Positions 55,940-63,616 of a DNA stretch of 64,000 nucleotides are shown in pieces (the stretch's first letter is position 1; each line of letters begins with the position of its first letter). Under the pieces are notes generated by a model. That model saw only the letters and a list, made by a program, of their open reading frames with translations. It did not search any database and was not told the origin of the DNA. The translations under genes were made by a program, and so were the position numbers. The stretch is from positions 137,067 to 201,066 of the forward strand of contig NZ_JAJSLW010000007.1 in the NCBI RefSeq assembly GCF_021729145.1, written 5' to 3'. This stretch comes from Membranihabitans maritimus. Its GTDB lineage: Bacteria; Bacteroidota; Bacteroidia; Chitinophagales; Saprospiraceae.

Positions 55940-56641
55940 TTAAGAATGCAATCCACATTCTTTTTTGGAAGTTTCCCACCACCATCTTCCCGCTCGAATA
56001 TCTTCACCGGGTGAAATGGCTCGGGTACAAGGCTCACAACCAATACTTATATATCCTTTTTTATGAAGTCGATTTTGAGGTACCCTATGCGTATCCAAAT
56101 ACTTTTCCACTTCCTCAAGGTTCCAATCCAATATCGGATTAAATTTAATAATATCAAACTTTGGATCATACTGAAACCTCTTCAGTAAACTTCTGTTTTT
56201 AGATTGGGTAGACCGTAACCCCGTAACCCACACATTAAAGGGTTTTAACGCTCTGCTAAGCGGTTCTATTTTCCTAATGTTACAACACTGTTTTCTATTT
56301 TCGATAGAATCGTAAAAACTATTGGGACCTTTCTCTTTTATCATACTTTCCACACTCTCATGCAAAGGATAAAATACATCAATGGATTTCTTATATTTCT
56401 TCAGGGTCAAACCATGTACATCATAAGTTTCCTGAAACAACCGGCCAGTATCCAATGTAAAAACATTTACATCCAAGTCATTTTTAAAAATCATATCTGT
56501 TATCACCTGATCTTCCTGTCCGAATGAAGTGGAAAAAGTAACATTAAAAGAAGAGTGTTCTGATAACCACTGCAAAGCTTCTATAGGTCCTGTCTTTCCA
56601 AGGATGTCGTTTAAAATATCTATATTTTTGAGTATTTCCAT
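55940..56641 (-). CDS. cysH: Phosphoadenylyl/adenylyl-sulfate reductase CysH
   Basis: 233 aa from the ATG at 56641; an in-frame TTG at 56692 would add 17 residues without family similarity. Reduces (phospho)adenylyl sulfate to sulfite. Landmarks are FSTSFGQEDQVITDMI near residue 36, FTLDTGRLFQETYDV near 60, KQCCNIRKIEPLSRAL near 117, WVTGLRSTQSKNR near 138 and the C-terminal GCEPCTRAI...ECGLH. The paired cysteines CC and CxxC suggest a 4Fe-4S cluster, the type that can use APS. First gene of the sulfur operon. cysD/cysN are not in the window. Confidence 0.92.
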   Translation of the reverse strand: MEILKNIDILNDILGKTGPIEALQWLSEHSSFNVTFSTSFGQEDQVITDMIFKNDLDVNVFTLDTGRLFQETYDVHGLTLKKYKKSIDVFYPLHESVESMIKEKGPNSFYDSIENRKQCCNIRKIEPLSRALKPFNVWVTGLRSTQSKNRSLLKRFQYDPKFDIIKFNPILDWNLEEVEKYLDTHRVPQNRLHKKGYISIGCEPCTRAISPGEDIRAGRWWWETSKKECGLHS

Positions 56642-56691
56642 TTTAATTAATTTCTCTTTTGTGATTGTACCATCCGAAATAGAATTATCCA

Positions 56692-56709
56692 ATCCCCATA
56701 TACAGGGAT
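56692..56709 (-). promoter_or_regulatory. Weak hairpin before cysH
   Basis: ATCCC-N8-GGGAT, followed on the minus strand by a moderately T-rich stretch. It might act as a weak attenuator in the cysH leader but is not a strong terminator by itself. Confidence 0.3.
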
Positions 56710-56722
56710 CATTGATAATTAA

Positions 56723-56792
56723 AACCTATTAAAAGAATAATTAATACATATTAACCGTCAGGCCAAATATCTGCTAACCTTCTTAACAGGTT
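56723..56792 (-). promoter_or_regulatory. Alternative RNA pairings downstream of the poly-Cys leader ORF
   Basis: Right after the leader stop codon, AACCTGTTAA (56783-56792) can pair over ten positions (one G-U) with TTAATAGGTT (56723-56732), or its first half can pair locally with AGGTT in AACCT-GTTAAGA-AGGTT. The two structures exclude each other, the layout expected of ribosome-controlled attenuation. Pairings are visible; the mechanism is inferred. Confidence 0.45.
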
Positions 56793-56795
56793 CAA

Positions 56796-56921
56796 TTAAC
56801 AACAACAGCAACAACAGCACATCACATGGCTATTGTAGTCTACCAAAATGTTATTAGAAGAATTTTGTTGGAAATGATTCGATTTTGTCGAATGGGCTTG
56901 AATAAGCTTTAGTGCGTACAT
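56796..56921 (-). CDS. Cysteine leader peptide of 41 aa ending in seven Cys codons
   Basis: ATG at 56921, 41 codons, TAA at 56796. The peptide begins MYALKLIQAHSTKSN and ends SHVM followed by seven consecutive cysteines, immediately before the stop. It lies between an S-box-like riboswitch and cysH in the leader of the sulfur-assimilation operon. Runs of codons for the pathway end product are the classical signature of translation-coupled attenuation, and poly-cysteine leader ORFs are established cysteine sensors in mycobacteria. Ribosomes stalling on the Cys codons when charged tRNA-Cys is scarce would change folding of the RNA that follows. A shorter start (ATG at 56822, only Met plus seven Cys) is in the same frame and possible. 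Confidence 0.85.
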   Translation of the reverse strand: MYALKLIQAHSTKSNHFQQNSSNNILVDYNSHVMCCCCCCC

Positions 56922-56953
56922 CTTTTTTAAATTTTCAATGATTTATATTTACT

Positions 56954-57036
56954 TTTAAAAAGTCAGGATTTGGCACCTTCCATTACTGGGGCTGCCAGAG
57001 GATCATCGAGCCTGTCTCTAACCTCTTCTTTATAAA
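56954..57036 (-). ncRNA. S-box (SAM-I) riboswitch aptamer
   Basis: The minus-strand RNA reads AAGAGGTTAGAGACAGGCTC, then GATGATCCTCTGGCAGCC, a short hairpin, and AAGGTGCCAAATCCTGA. These match the S-box core: AGAGG pairing with CCTCT (P2), the kink-turn-like GATGA, the GGCA(A/G)CC block and the highly conserved AAGGTGCCAA(A/T)TCC. A P1 helix can form between TTTATAAAG (57036-57028) and CTTTTTAAA (56962-56954). SAM binding to S-boxes lowers expression of sulfur and methionine genes, which fits the cysH operon downstream. TTGATTTATA at the 5' side can also pair with TATAAATCA at 56939-56947, a possible alternative fold close to the leader ORF start. Confidence 0.8.
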
Positions 57037-57083
57037 TCAATTGAATCTTGCACTCTTTATGCAAAATCTCAACTGAACTACTG

Positions 57084-57114
57084 CAAAGATACAGATCATT
57101 ATTAAAATACAAAA
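57084..57114 (-). promoter_or_regulatory. Promoter of the sulfur-assimilation operon (TTTTG - 18 bp - TATCTTTG)
   Basis: On the minus strand, TATCTTTG (57091-57084) is an exact TAnnTTTG -7 box, and TTTTG (57114-57110) lies 18 bp upstream, near the ideal Bacteroidota -33/-7 spacing. Expected start is about 57077, about 40 nt before the riboswitch. It is one of the two best promoters in the window. Confidence 0.75.
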
Positions 57115-58041
57115 TCCAAATTCATATTTTTTAAAAAATATATGTTTACTTGGATTCTTGGAGCCCCTAATCATTCAGAAAAAAAGGAAATTATATGATG
57201 CTGGGCCTATATACTTGACCGAAAACTCCCTTATTCCAATGCCTGGACTGACAGCAATCTGACTCTAAATAAAGGAATAGGTCCTTAAGACGCGCAAACA
57301 TCAAACCATTTTCCCGAAGCTTTATCGTTGAAAAAGTAAAGGGAGAAAATGCAGTAGTTATACTTTCAGCATCCAGGCTTGAGGATTGTAAACACGGAAT
57401 GAACACTTGGTAACAGCGATCTTCATCCTACGGGCGCTCTACATAGTAAACTATGTATTCGCCCTTTGGGGTCAATCCTCCCTTTTCTGTAATGCCCTGG
57501 ATTCTAAAATTTCTTTGACCTGATGTCTCATTATGGAAAATCAACAACACTGTGTCAGCAATTTCGTCATTATTTTTCCGACTACATAAAAGTGGGTAAA
57601 TGTACGAAATCGAGGAGACCACCTGAAGAGGATACGTTACTCAGAGTATTCGTTTATTTGAAACAAGTTCATATTCCAAATAATCACCCTTTATATTACA
57701 GGGAAAAATAAGCTCGTCTAATCATTATAGACTGCTTCTTCATGAGAATTAGTTGGATTGTAAAACAAGTAAATCCCAATTCACCATTCCAACCGACTGT
57801 AGAGCACTCCCGAATCTATTCGCAAACAATCTGAAATGGCCAATATATAGCTCGACGATAGAATCTTTATGAGAAGACCGCTGCTTTTATAGGGCTAGAT
57901 ACGGTAACCGAATATCTTAATGCACAACCATTGACCAGCTTGAATAATAGGCCAAACCTTGTCCAAATCCCCCCTACAATACCTGAAAACAAAATTATTA
58001 GTCCTATTCAGTCTCTTAGCATTTAAATGATTTGGAATTTA
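57115..58041. other. Gene-poor region between the sulfur operon and tex
   Basis: About 930 bp. Contains the interrupted minus-strand reading frame at 57191-57622 (listed separately). Nothing else I can support; no terminator for tex is evident. Confidence 0.5.
57191..57622 (-). pseudogene. Coding-like remnant interrupted by one in-frame TAG
   Basis: One frame stays open for about 143 codons except for a single TAG at 57428-57430. The first part has protein-like sequence (DEIADTVLLIFHNETSGQRN, GLTPKGEYIVYYVERP); after the TAG it continues with ENGLMFARLKDLFLYLES. No good start codon (GTG at 57622). It looks like a decayed gene; no family recognised. Confidence 0.35.
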
Positions 58042-60168
58042 TTATAAATTATTCATTGACAATTGGATCCGCCCTCTTTCTCGATCAATACCATGAACTT
58101 TTACTTTGACATTTTGTCCCAGGTTAACTACCTCATGAGGCGACTTGATAAATCGGCTTGACATCTGCGATATATGTATCAACCCATTTTCTTTTATGCC
58201 CAAATCGACAAAAGCACCAAATTTGGTTATATTGGTCACCACACCCTCCAGCGACATCCCTTCTGCCAAATCATCAATTGAATGAATTTGATCGGACAGA
58301 GCAGGAGGTTCAACTTCGCCTCGTATATTCCTACCCGGACGAGCCAACTCCTTTAATATATCATCAAATGCATACTTTCCGATTTCTTTTTCCAGTAGTT
58401 TATCCCCGCGCAACTGCCCAATACGCTTTTCGTTTTGCAGTAAATCCCTTACAGAACAACCTGCCACATCACTCATTTTTGCGACTAAATTGTATTGTTC
58501 TGGGTGAATAGATGAAGCATCCAGGGGATTATGCCCATTGTAAATTCGTAGAAAACCGGCACATTGTTCATATGTCTTATCCCCTACTCCATCAACAGAT
58601 AATAGTTCAGATCGATCATGAAAGCTTCCCCCTTTTTCCCGGGCCTTTACAATATTCTCAGACAACCTCTCACTTAATCCGGATACATATCTCAATAAAT
58701 ATTTGCTGGCAAAATTCAAATCTACCCCCACACGGTTTACACAACTGACTACCACCTCGTCCAGTTTTCCTTTCAACATTTTCTGGTCGACATCGTGTTG
58801 ATATTGCCCAACTCCTATTGACTGAGGATCGATCTTTACCAGCTCGGATAACGGGTCCTGTAATCGGCGTCCAATCGAGACCGCACCTCTGTAGGAAATA
58901 TCCAAATGAGGAAATTCCTCCACTGCAACAGCCGATGCTGAGTATATCGAAGCTCCGCTTTCACTCACATAATGAATCGCAGGCTGGCCGCTGACTTCAC
59001 CTTTAAGCCACTGGATAATTTCTTTTCCTGCCGTTCCATTACCCACTGCAATATTTTCAATGGTAAACTCTTTAAGAACAGTATTAACCTTCTCCAGGGA
59101 TACACTTTTTTGATTCTGTGGAGGCATAGGATATATAATAAATTGATCACGGAGATTTCCCTTACTGTCTAATACCACACATTTACACCCATTTTTAAAA
59201 CCAGGATCCATAGCCAATACGGCTTTCTCCAGTAACACCGGAGCCATTAACAACTGTTCAAGGTTTTTACTAAATATTTCCACAGCTGCCCGGTCCGACT
59301 TTTCTTTCACTTCAGCAATGACCTGGTTTTCTATTGATGGCCGGATTAATCGCTTATAACTATCCTCTACTGTCTCAAAAATCAACTTTCCGCAAATTCC
59401 GGAATTGGTATTGATTCTATTATTGATAAACCAAATGGTTTTTTCATCATCCGGACGAATGGTAAAGCGCAACACTTTCTCGTTGGCCCCTCGCTGAATA
59501 GCCAGAAACCTGTGTGAAGGGATTCTATCTACACGTTCGGAATAATCAATATAATCTCTGTATTTTGCCAAATCCTTTCCCTCATTTTCAACCCCGGATT
59601 TAGCTTTTACTTCGACCTGTGCATACCTATAAAATTGATCACGGACCGAAGATCTTACATCTACCCTATTACTTATTTTCTCCGCCAAAATATCTTTTGC
59701 ACCTTGAATAGCTTCCTCCTGACTGTTAACTTTTTCATCCAAAAACGGTCGTACAGAATCCTGCAGTCTTTTCACCTTACCTGTCCAGATTAATTCTGCT
59801 AATGGTGCCAATCCCTTTTCTTCTGCTATCGAGGCCCTTGTTTTTCGGGAAGACTTATAAGGCTGATACAAATCCTCAAGGACATTCTTATCTAAAGTAC
59901 TTTCAATCTTTCGCCGAAGGTCTCCAGTTAACTGCCCTTTCTCTTCAATTACCTGAAGTATGTATTCTTTCCTGTCATTAAGTTGCTCAAATACAGTTAA
60001 ATGTTCTTTCACCGACTGCAATTCTGTCTCCGACAACCCCTGAGTCATATCCTTTCTATATCTTGCAATAAAAGGTATGCTTGCTCCATCGGACAACAAA
60101 TTGATGGCAGCGCGAATTCCCTTCGGTTTTAAATGCGTTTTATCCTCTACGTATTGAAATGAATTCAT
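58042..60168 (-). CDS. tex: Tex-family RNA-binding transcription accessory protein
   Basis: 708 aa. Domain order is that of Tex: N-terminal helical region with GASIPFIARYRKDMTQGLSE near residue 29, the YqgF/RNase-H-like domain near 320-440 (VLAMDPGFKNGCKC), helix-hairpin-helix repeats near 480-560 (GVDLNFASKYLLRYVSG, LLSVDGVGDKTYEQCAGFL) and a C-terminal S1 domain near 635-705 (GMSLEGVVTNITKFGAFVDL). Tex binds nucleic acid and affects transcription and stress tolerance. Slightly shorter than E. coli YhgF. The promoter box at 60173 suggests a very short or absent leader. Confidence 0.95.
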   Translation of the reverse strand: MNSFQYVEDKTHLKPKGIRAAINLLSDGASIPFIARYRKDMTQGLSETELQSVKEHLTVFEQLNDRKEYILQVIEEKGQLTGDLRRKIESTLDKNVLEDLYQPYKSSRKTRASIAEEKGLAPLAELIWTGKVKRLQDSVRPFLDEKVNSQEEAIQGAKDILAEKISNRVDVRSSVRDQFYRYAQVEVKAKSGVENEGKDLAKYRDYIDYSERVDRIPSHRFLAIQRGANEKVLRFTIRPDDEKTIWFINNRINTNSGICGKLIFETVEDSYKRLIRPSIENQVIAEVKEKSDRAAVEIFSKNLEQLLMAPVLLEKAVLAMDPGFKNGCKCVVLDSKGNLRDQFIIYPMPPQNQKSVSLEKVNTVLKEFTIENIAVGNGTAGKEIIQWLKGEVSGQPAIHYVSESGASIYSASAVAVEEFPHLDISYRGAVSIGRRLQDPLSELVKIDPQSIGVGQYQHDVDQKMLKGKLDEVVVSCVNRVGVDLNFASKYLLRYVSGLSERLSENIVKAREKGGSFHDRSELLSVDGVGDKTYEQCAGFLRIYNGHNPLDASSIHPEQYNLVAKMSDVAGCSVRDLLQNEKRIGQLRGDKLLEKEIGKYAFDDILKELARPGRNIRGEVEPPALSDQIHSIDDLAEGMSLEGVVTNITKFGAFVDLGIKENGLIHISQMSSRFIKSPHEVVNLGQNVKVKVHGIDRERGRIQLSMNNL

Positions 60169-60172
60169 ACTG

Positions 60173-60180
60173 CAAACTTA
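60173..60180 (-). promoter_or_regulatory. -7 box TAAGTTTG directly before tex
   Basis: Exact TAnnTTTG on the minus strand, ending 4 bp before the start codon, so the transcript would begin at or near the ATG. No -33 TTTG is seen. Confidence 0.3.
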
Positions 60181-60381
60181 TGGTAAAATCGTCAGATTAC
60201 TTAACAGATATTCGCATTCAAAAAGAATATATTCAGTATATTTAACTCGATTATCCCTGATATAACCACACAAATTGAAACATCCTCTTTGTGTTAATTC
60301 CCATATACCCGTAAAACGAGAATGGAACCTATTATTTAACAGGGACTAATCCCTTTATATCCAAAGTAAACCTAATTCGAT

Positions 60382-61227
60382 ATGAAATGGAGAGGCAGAC
60401 GGCAAAGCCAAAATGTTGAAGACCGAAGAGGCAGAAGCTCCGGACGCAAAGTAGCAGTTGGAGGCGGCCTTGGGGCCATAATCATACTTATTCTTTCACT
60501 GGTAACGGGAACTGATTTATCCGGCCTTTTACAATTTATAGAAAGCCCCACTATAGAAACCACAGAGCCCAAAAGAGAGTCTTTGCCAGACGACGAAACC
60601 GCCCAAATGGTTAGCACTGTTTTGGCCAGTACAGAAGATATATGGGACCATTTATTTCAGGAGCAAGGCCGTACTTATCAGAAACCTAACCTGGTAATGT
60701 TTGATTATGCTACTTCAAGTGCATGTGGCCAGGCATCAAGTGCCATGGGGCCTTTTTATTGTCCGGGCGATAACAAAGTTTATATTGATTTGTCATTTTG
60801 CCAGGATCTAAAAACCCGGTTTCAGGCGCCGGGAGATTTTGCAGTAGCGTACGTTATAGCTCATGAAGTGGGACATCACGTCCAAAACCTTCTCGGTATT
60901 TCTCAGCAAGTACAAAGTATGAGACAACAAATGAGTACAGTCGAATACAACAAACTTTCCGTAAAAATGGAGTTACAGGCAGATTTCCTGGCTGGCATTT
61001 GGGGGTATTATGCAGAAAACATGCAAGATTTACTGGATAAAAACGATTTGGAAGAAGCCCTTCAGGCTGCTTATGCTATAGGAGATGACCGAATTCAAAA
61101 ACAAACGCAGGGATATGTGGTTCCCGATGCTTTTACGCACGGAAGTTCTCAACAACGGATGTATTGGTTCAAAAGAGGATTCGACACGGGGGATTTGTCA
61201 TTGGGAGAATTCAACAAAATCCAATAA
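60382..61227 (+). CDS. Neutral zinc metallopeptidase, YpfJ family
   Basis: 281 aa. A basic, Arg/Gly-rich N-terminus (about 1-28) and one membrane helix (AIIILILSLVTGTDLSGLL) anchor a C-terminal peptidase domain. ACGQASSAMGPFYCPGDNKV near residue 113 and the zinc motif AYVIAHEVGHHVQNLLG near 155 are family-typical, as is QADFLAGIWGYYAEN near 198. The peptidase domain probably faces the periplasm. Its physiological substrate is not known. Confidence 0.92.
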   Translation: MKWRGRRQSQNVEDRRGRSSGRKVAVGGGLGAIIILILSLVTGTDLSGLLQFIESPTIETTEPKRESLPDDETAQMVSTVLASTEDIWDHLFQEQGRTYQKPNLVMFDYATSSACGQASSAMGPFYCPGDNKVYIDLSFCQDLKTRFQAPGDFAVAYVIAHEVGHHVQNLLGISQQVQSMRQQMSTVEYNKLSVKMELQADFLAGIWGYYAENMQDLLDKNDLEEALQAAYAIGDDRIQKQTQGYVVPDAFTHGSSQQRMYWFKRGFDTGDLSLGEFNKIQ

Positions 61228-61576
61228 CGACATTTCTAAAAGCAAACAAGCCGGTGATTCCTGAAGATTTCACACCTCAACCCCGGAAATTGAAAAACAT
61301 ATTCAATCCGCAGGACAGGCTAATGGCAAAATATAAATTACGGGAAAATTATAAAATGAATGCTAATTTGTCAGTTTTGTGCAACTCCCTACATTTAGCA
61401 AAAAATATTTTGCATATACTGCCAGTGTCCTGCAACCTATTTTCTAAGAGATTATTCCTTTCATTCACATTAAAAAGCAATATCGTTATTATTTTCCCGA
61501 ATGTCTTCGGGATTGTGATGAAAACCCGGGCTAAAAAGTTTAGAAAAAGACCAGAAATTTGGGCTACATACTATTA
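61228..61576. other. Intergenic region between converging genes
   Basis: 349 bp. A CCCGA-N6-TCGGG hairpin near 61498-61513 is the only structure seen, without a T tract. The long open frame on the plus strand is not coding-like after the first 40 codons. Confidence 0.5.
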
Positions 61577-63259
61577 CTACTCTCCTTCTAACTTATACAG
61601 TTTCTTCTGTTTTAAAACCTCCGCTCGTGTCCGGGTATTTAAAAACTTTCCATTTATTTTTGTAATATGAAAATAGGGAAAAGTCTTCACCTCATTTATC
61701 CGTTTTCTTTCCTTATCTAATCGATGAATCGTTTGATCAGACCCATAGATAAATAGTTCTTTGTAACCTTCATTTTTTCCTTTCTCAATATCATAATATA
61801 CTTCTCCATCCATATAAAATGTCAATAGCCAATCTTCTTCAAGCGCTATAACCGGTGCCGTAGTCTCTAAAGAATTATAATACTGCGCAGCTGAATATCC
61901 CGCTTGATAGGAGGACAATAACCGGGGATAAAAAACCGTATTTACGTATCCTCCAACCAATAAAATCGCCAATACCAATCCGATAAATGGTTGCAATAAT
62001 TGGAATCTTCCGCTCTGTATTTTCAAGGCCAAAAAAACTCCGACAAATACCAAAAGAAGGACAACCAATACACCCCATTTACCAGGGGCAAAAAGAAATT
62101 GAATCCCTAAAACAGCAATTATGAAAAGAACAGACAAAATAATCGCATACATTTTCAACCCCGGATTTACATTGGAGTTAGAAAATAAATTCTCTAGGTA
62201 CCGGCCAGTGAGAATAGCTACAAACGGAAATAATATATTTGTGTAATGGGGCAACTGGAATCCGGATATTGAAAACACCAGGAACATGATGATGAAGCCA
62301 AAAAATGTGACGTACTCCCGGTCTTTTCTCCATCCCAATAAATTTCTGACTGTATAAAAAAGTGGGATAATTGCGAGGAATGCCCAGGGTGCAAAAGCCC
62401 AAAGGAAGGTATGAAGAAAAAACAAAGGATCCCCTTTACCGGTAATGGGACCGGTATTAAAAAAACGACCAAATTGACTATCCCACAGAAAAAAACGAAC
62501 ACCAGATACGCCTGTACGCTCAAAAACCACCTTTTCAGGATGTACATCAAATTGATGATACAACGCATATAGTTCCGGTAAAGTAAATACGCCGGTTGCC
62601 AAAACCAACAGAGGCCACTTCCAAGAAAGAAGAGCTTTCGGGTTACGAATCAATAAGTCACCAAGAACAGCAGAATATACTATAATAAGCACAAAGATTC
62701 CTTTAGTCATAATAGCACACGCTGAAAAGACAGCTGCCAGCAGGAAATGGATCACTGAATTCGATAAACTACACTTCCACATATGATAAACGCCTCCCAT
62801 AATTACTCCCATTAATATCGCTTCTGCCCTGACATCATTATTCGAAATCATAATATGTAGAGCCGACCCAAAAATTATCATTGCTACCCATCCAACTCGC
62901 AGGGAATATAATTCCTTTCCCAATTTGTAGGTATACCACAATGCCATTAAAAAGAAAATGAAGGAAGGCAATTTGTATGCAAAGCTATTCAGACCAAATA
63001 GTTCCATTGAAAGTGCACATATCCAAAATGGGAAATGAGGTTTATCTAACCAGTCTTCTCCCCCCACATACAAATCAAGATAATTTCCGGAAGTAACGAT
63101 TGTCTTGGAAATGGTTGCATATAATGCACTATCCCCGGTAAATATGATATTAAACAAGCCAAGGCCGTTTACTATCACCACCAACACCAAAAGAACCTTA
63201 TATATCAATAGCTCTGAAGGATTTGTATCTCTGATCATATGTCCTTTTTCCCTTCCCAT
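61577..63259 (-). CDS. GT39-family (ArnT-like) membrane glycosyltransferase
   Basis: 560 aa with about 12 membrane segments in the N-terminal 440 residues. TGDSALYATISKTIVTSGNY near residue 39 has the acidic first-loop residue, and GGEDWLDKPHFPFWICALS near 62 the KPH/P motif; both are typical of the PMT/ArnT GT-C fold that transfers sugars from polyprenyl phosphates. A soluble C-terminal part follows (about 460-560). The acceptor (lipid A, protein or glycan) cannot be told. No partner genes are adjacent. The GTP-rich MIRDTN start at 63238 is an alternative. Confidence 0.88.
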   Translation of the reverse strand: MGREKGHMIRDTNPSELLIYKVLLVLVVIVNGLGLFNIIFTGDSALYATISKTIVTSGNYLDLYVGGEDWLDKPHFPFWICALSMELFGLNSFAYKLPSFIFFLMALWYTYKLGKELYSLRVGWVAMIIFGSALHIMISNNDVRAEAILMGVIMGGVYHMWKCSLSNSVIHFLLAAVFSACAIMTKGIFVLIIVYSAVLGDLLIRNPKALLSWKWPLLVLATGVFTLPELYALYHQFDVHPEKVVFERTGVSGVRFFLWDSQFGRFFNTGPITGKGDPLFFLHTFLWAFAPWAFLAIIPLFYTVRNLLGWRKDREYVTFFGFIIMFLVFSISGFQLPHYTNILFPFVAILTGRYLENLFSNSNVNPGLKMYAIILSVLFIIAVLGIQFLFAPGKWGVLVVLLLVFVGVFLALKIQSGRFQLLQPFIGLVLAILLVGGYVNTVFYPRLLSSYQAGYSAAQYYNSLETTAPVIALEEDWLLTFYMDGEVYYDIEKGKNEGYKELFIYGSDQTIHRLDKERKRINEVKTFPYFHITKINGKFLNTRTRAEVLKQKKLYKLEGE

Positions 63260-63272
63260 TCAATAATCACGA

Positions 63273-63280
63273 CAAAACTA
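63273..63280 (-). promoter_or_regulatory. -7 box TAGTTTTG of the GT39 gene
   Basis: Exact TAnnTTTG on the minus strand, 13 bp before the ATG at 63259. A weak -33 match (TTGG) lies about 25 bp upstream. Confidence 0.4.
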
Positions 63281-63401
63281 AAAAAATAAAACGGATGATG
63301 ACATCCAACCATCCAATTGCATCGTATATACCTTATCTTTTTTTGTTTTTAAATGTGGTGAATACTCCTTCTACGGCAATTAAAACCACAACAGTATCGA
63401 G

Positions 63402-63437
63402 GTAGCTCCCACATCCTGGAGAGCTACTTTCGTTTTT
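63402..63437 (+). terminator. Orphan terminator-like hairpin
   Basis: GTAGCTC (63402-63408) pairs with GAGCTAC (63421-63427), followed on the plus strand by TTTCGTTTTTT. It has the form of an intrinsic terminator, but no plus-strand gene ends nearby; it could end a small plus-strand RNA. Confidence 0.5.
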
Positions 63438-63616
63438 TACTGGTCTTGAGAAAAAGTAAATGTTGCTAGGCAAAATGTAATATTCCATTTTCAGTATACA
63501 AATTGTTTAGCTGTTAGATCTATGGAATGGCATTAAATACCTCCATTGAAGGTAAGCGAAATAAAAGGTATATTCAAAGAGCCCCGGACAGATCTATACC
63601 GGAAACTATACACTAA

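Larger units (their letters stand above)
63260..63616. other. Intergenic region before GT39 gene and after aquaporin
   Basis: 357 bp with the GT39 -7 box and a plus-strand terminator-like hairpin. No ORF. Confidence 0.5.

Noticed and set aside
61164-61670. 168-codon open frame overlapping the end of the YpfJ-type gene and the GT39 gene
   Set aside because: It starts inside a real gene in another frame and runs antisense into another; no coding character beyond chance.
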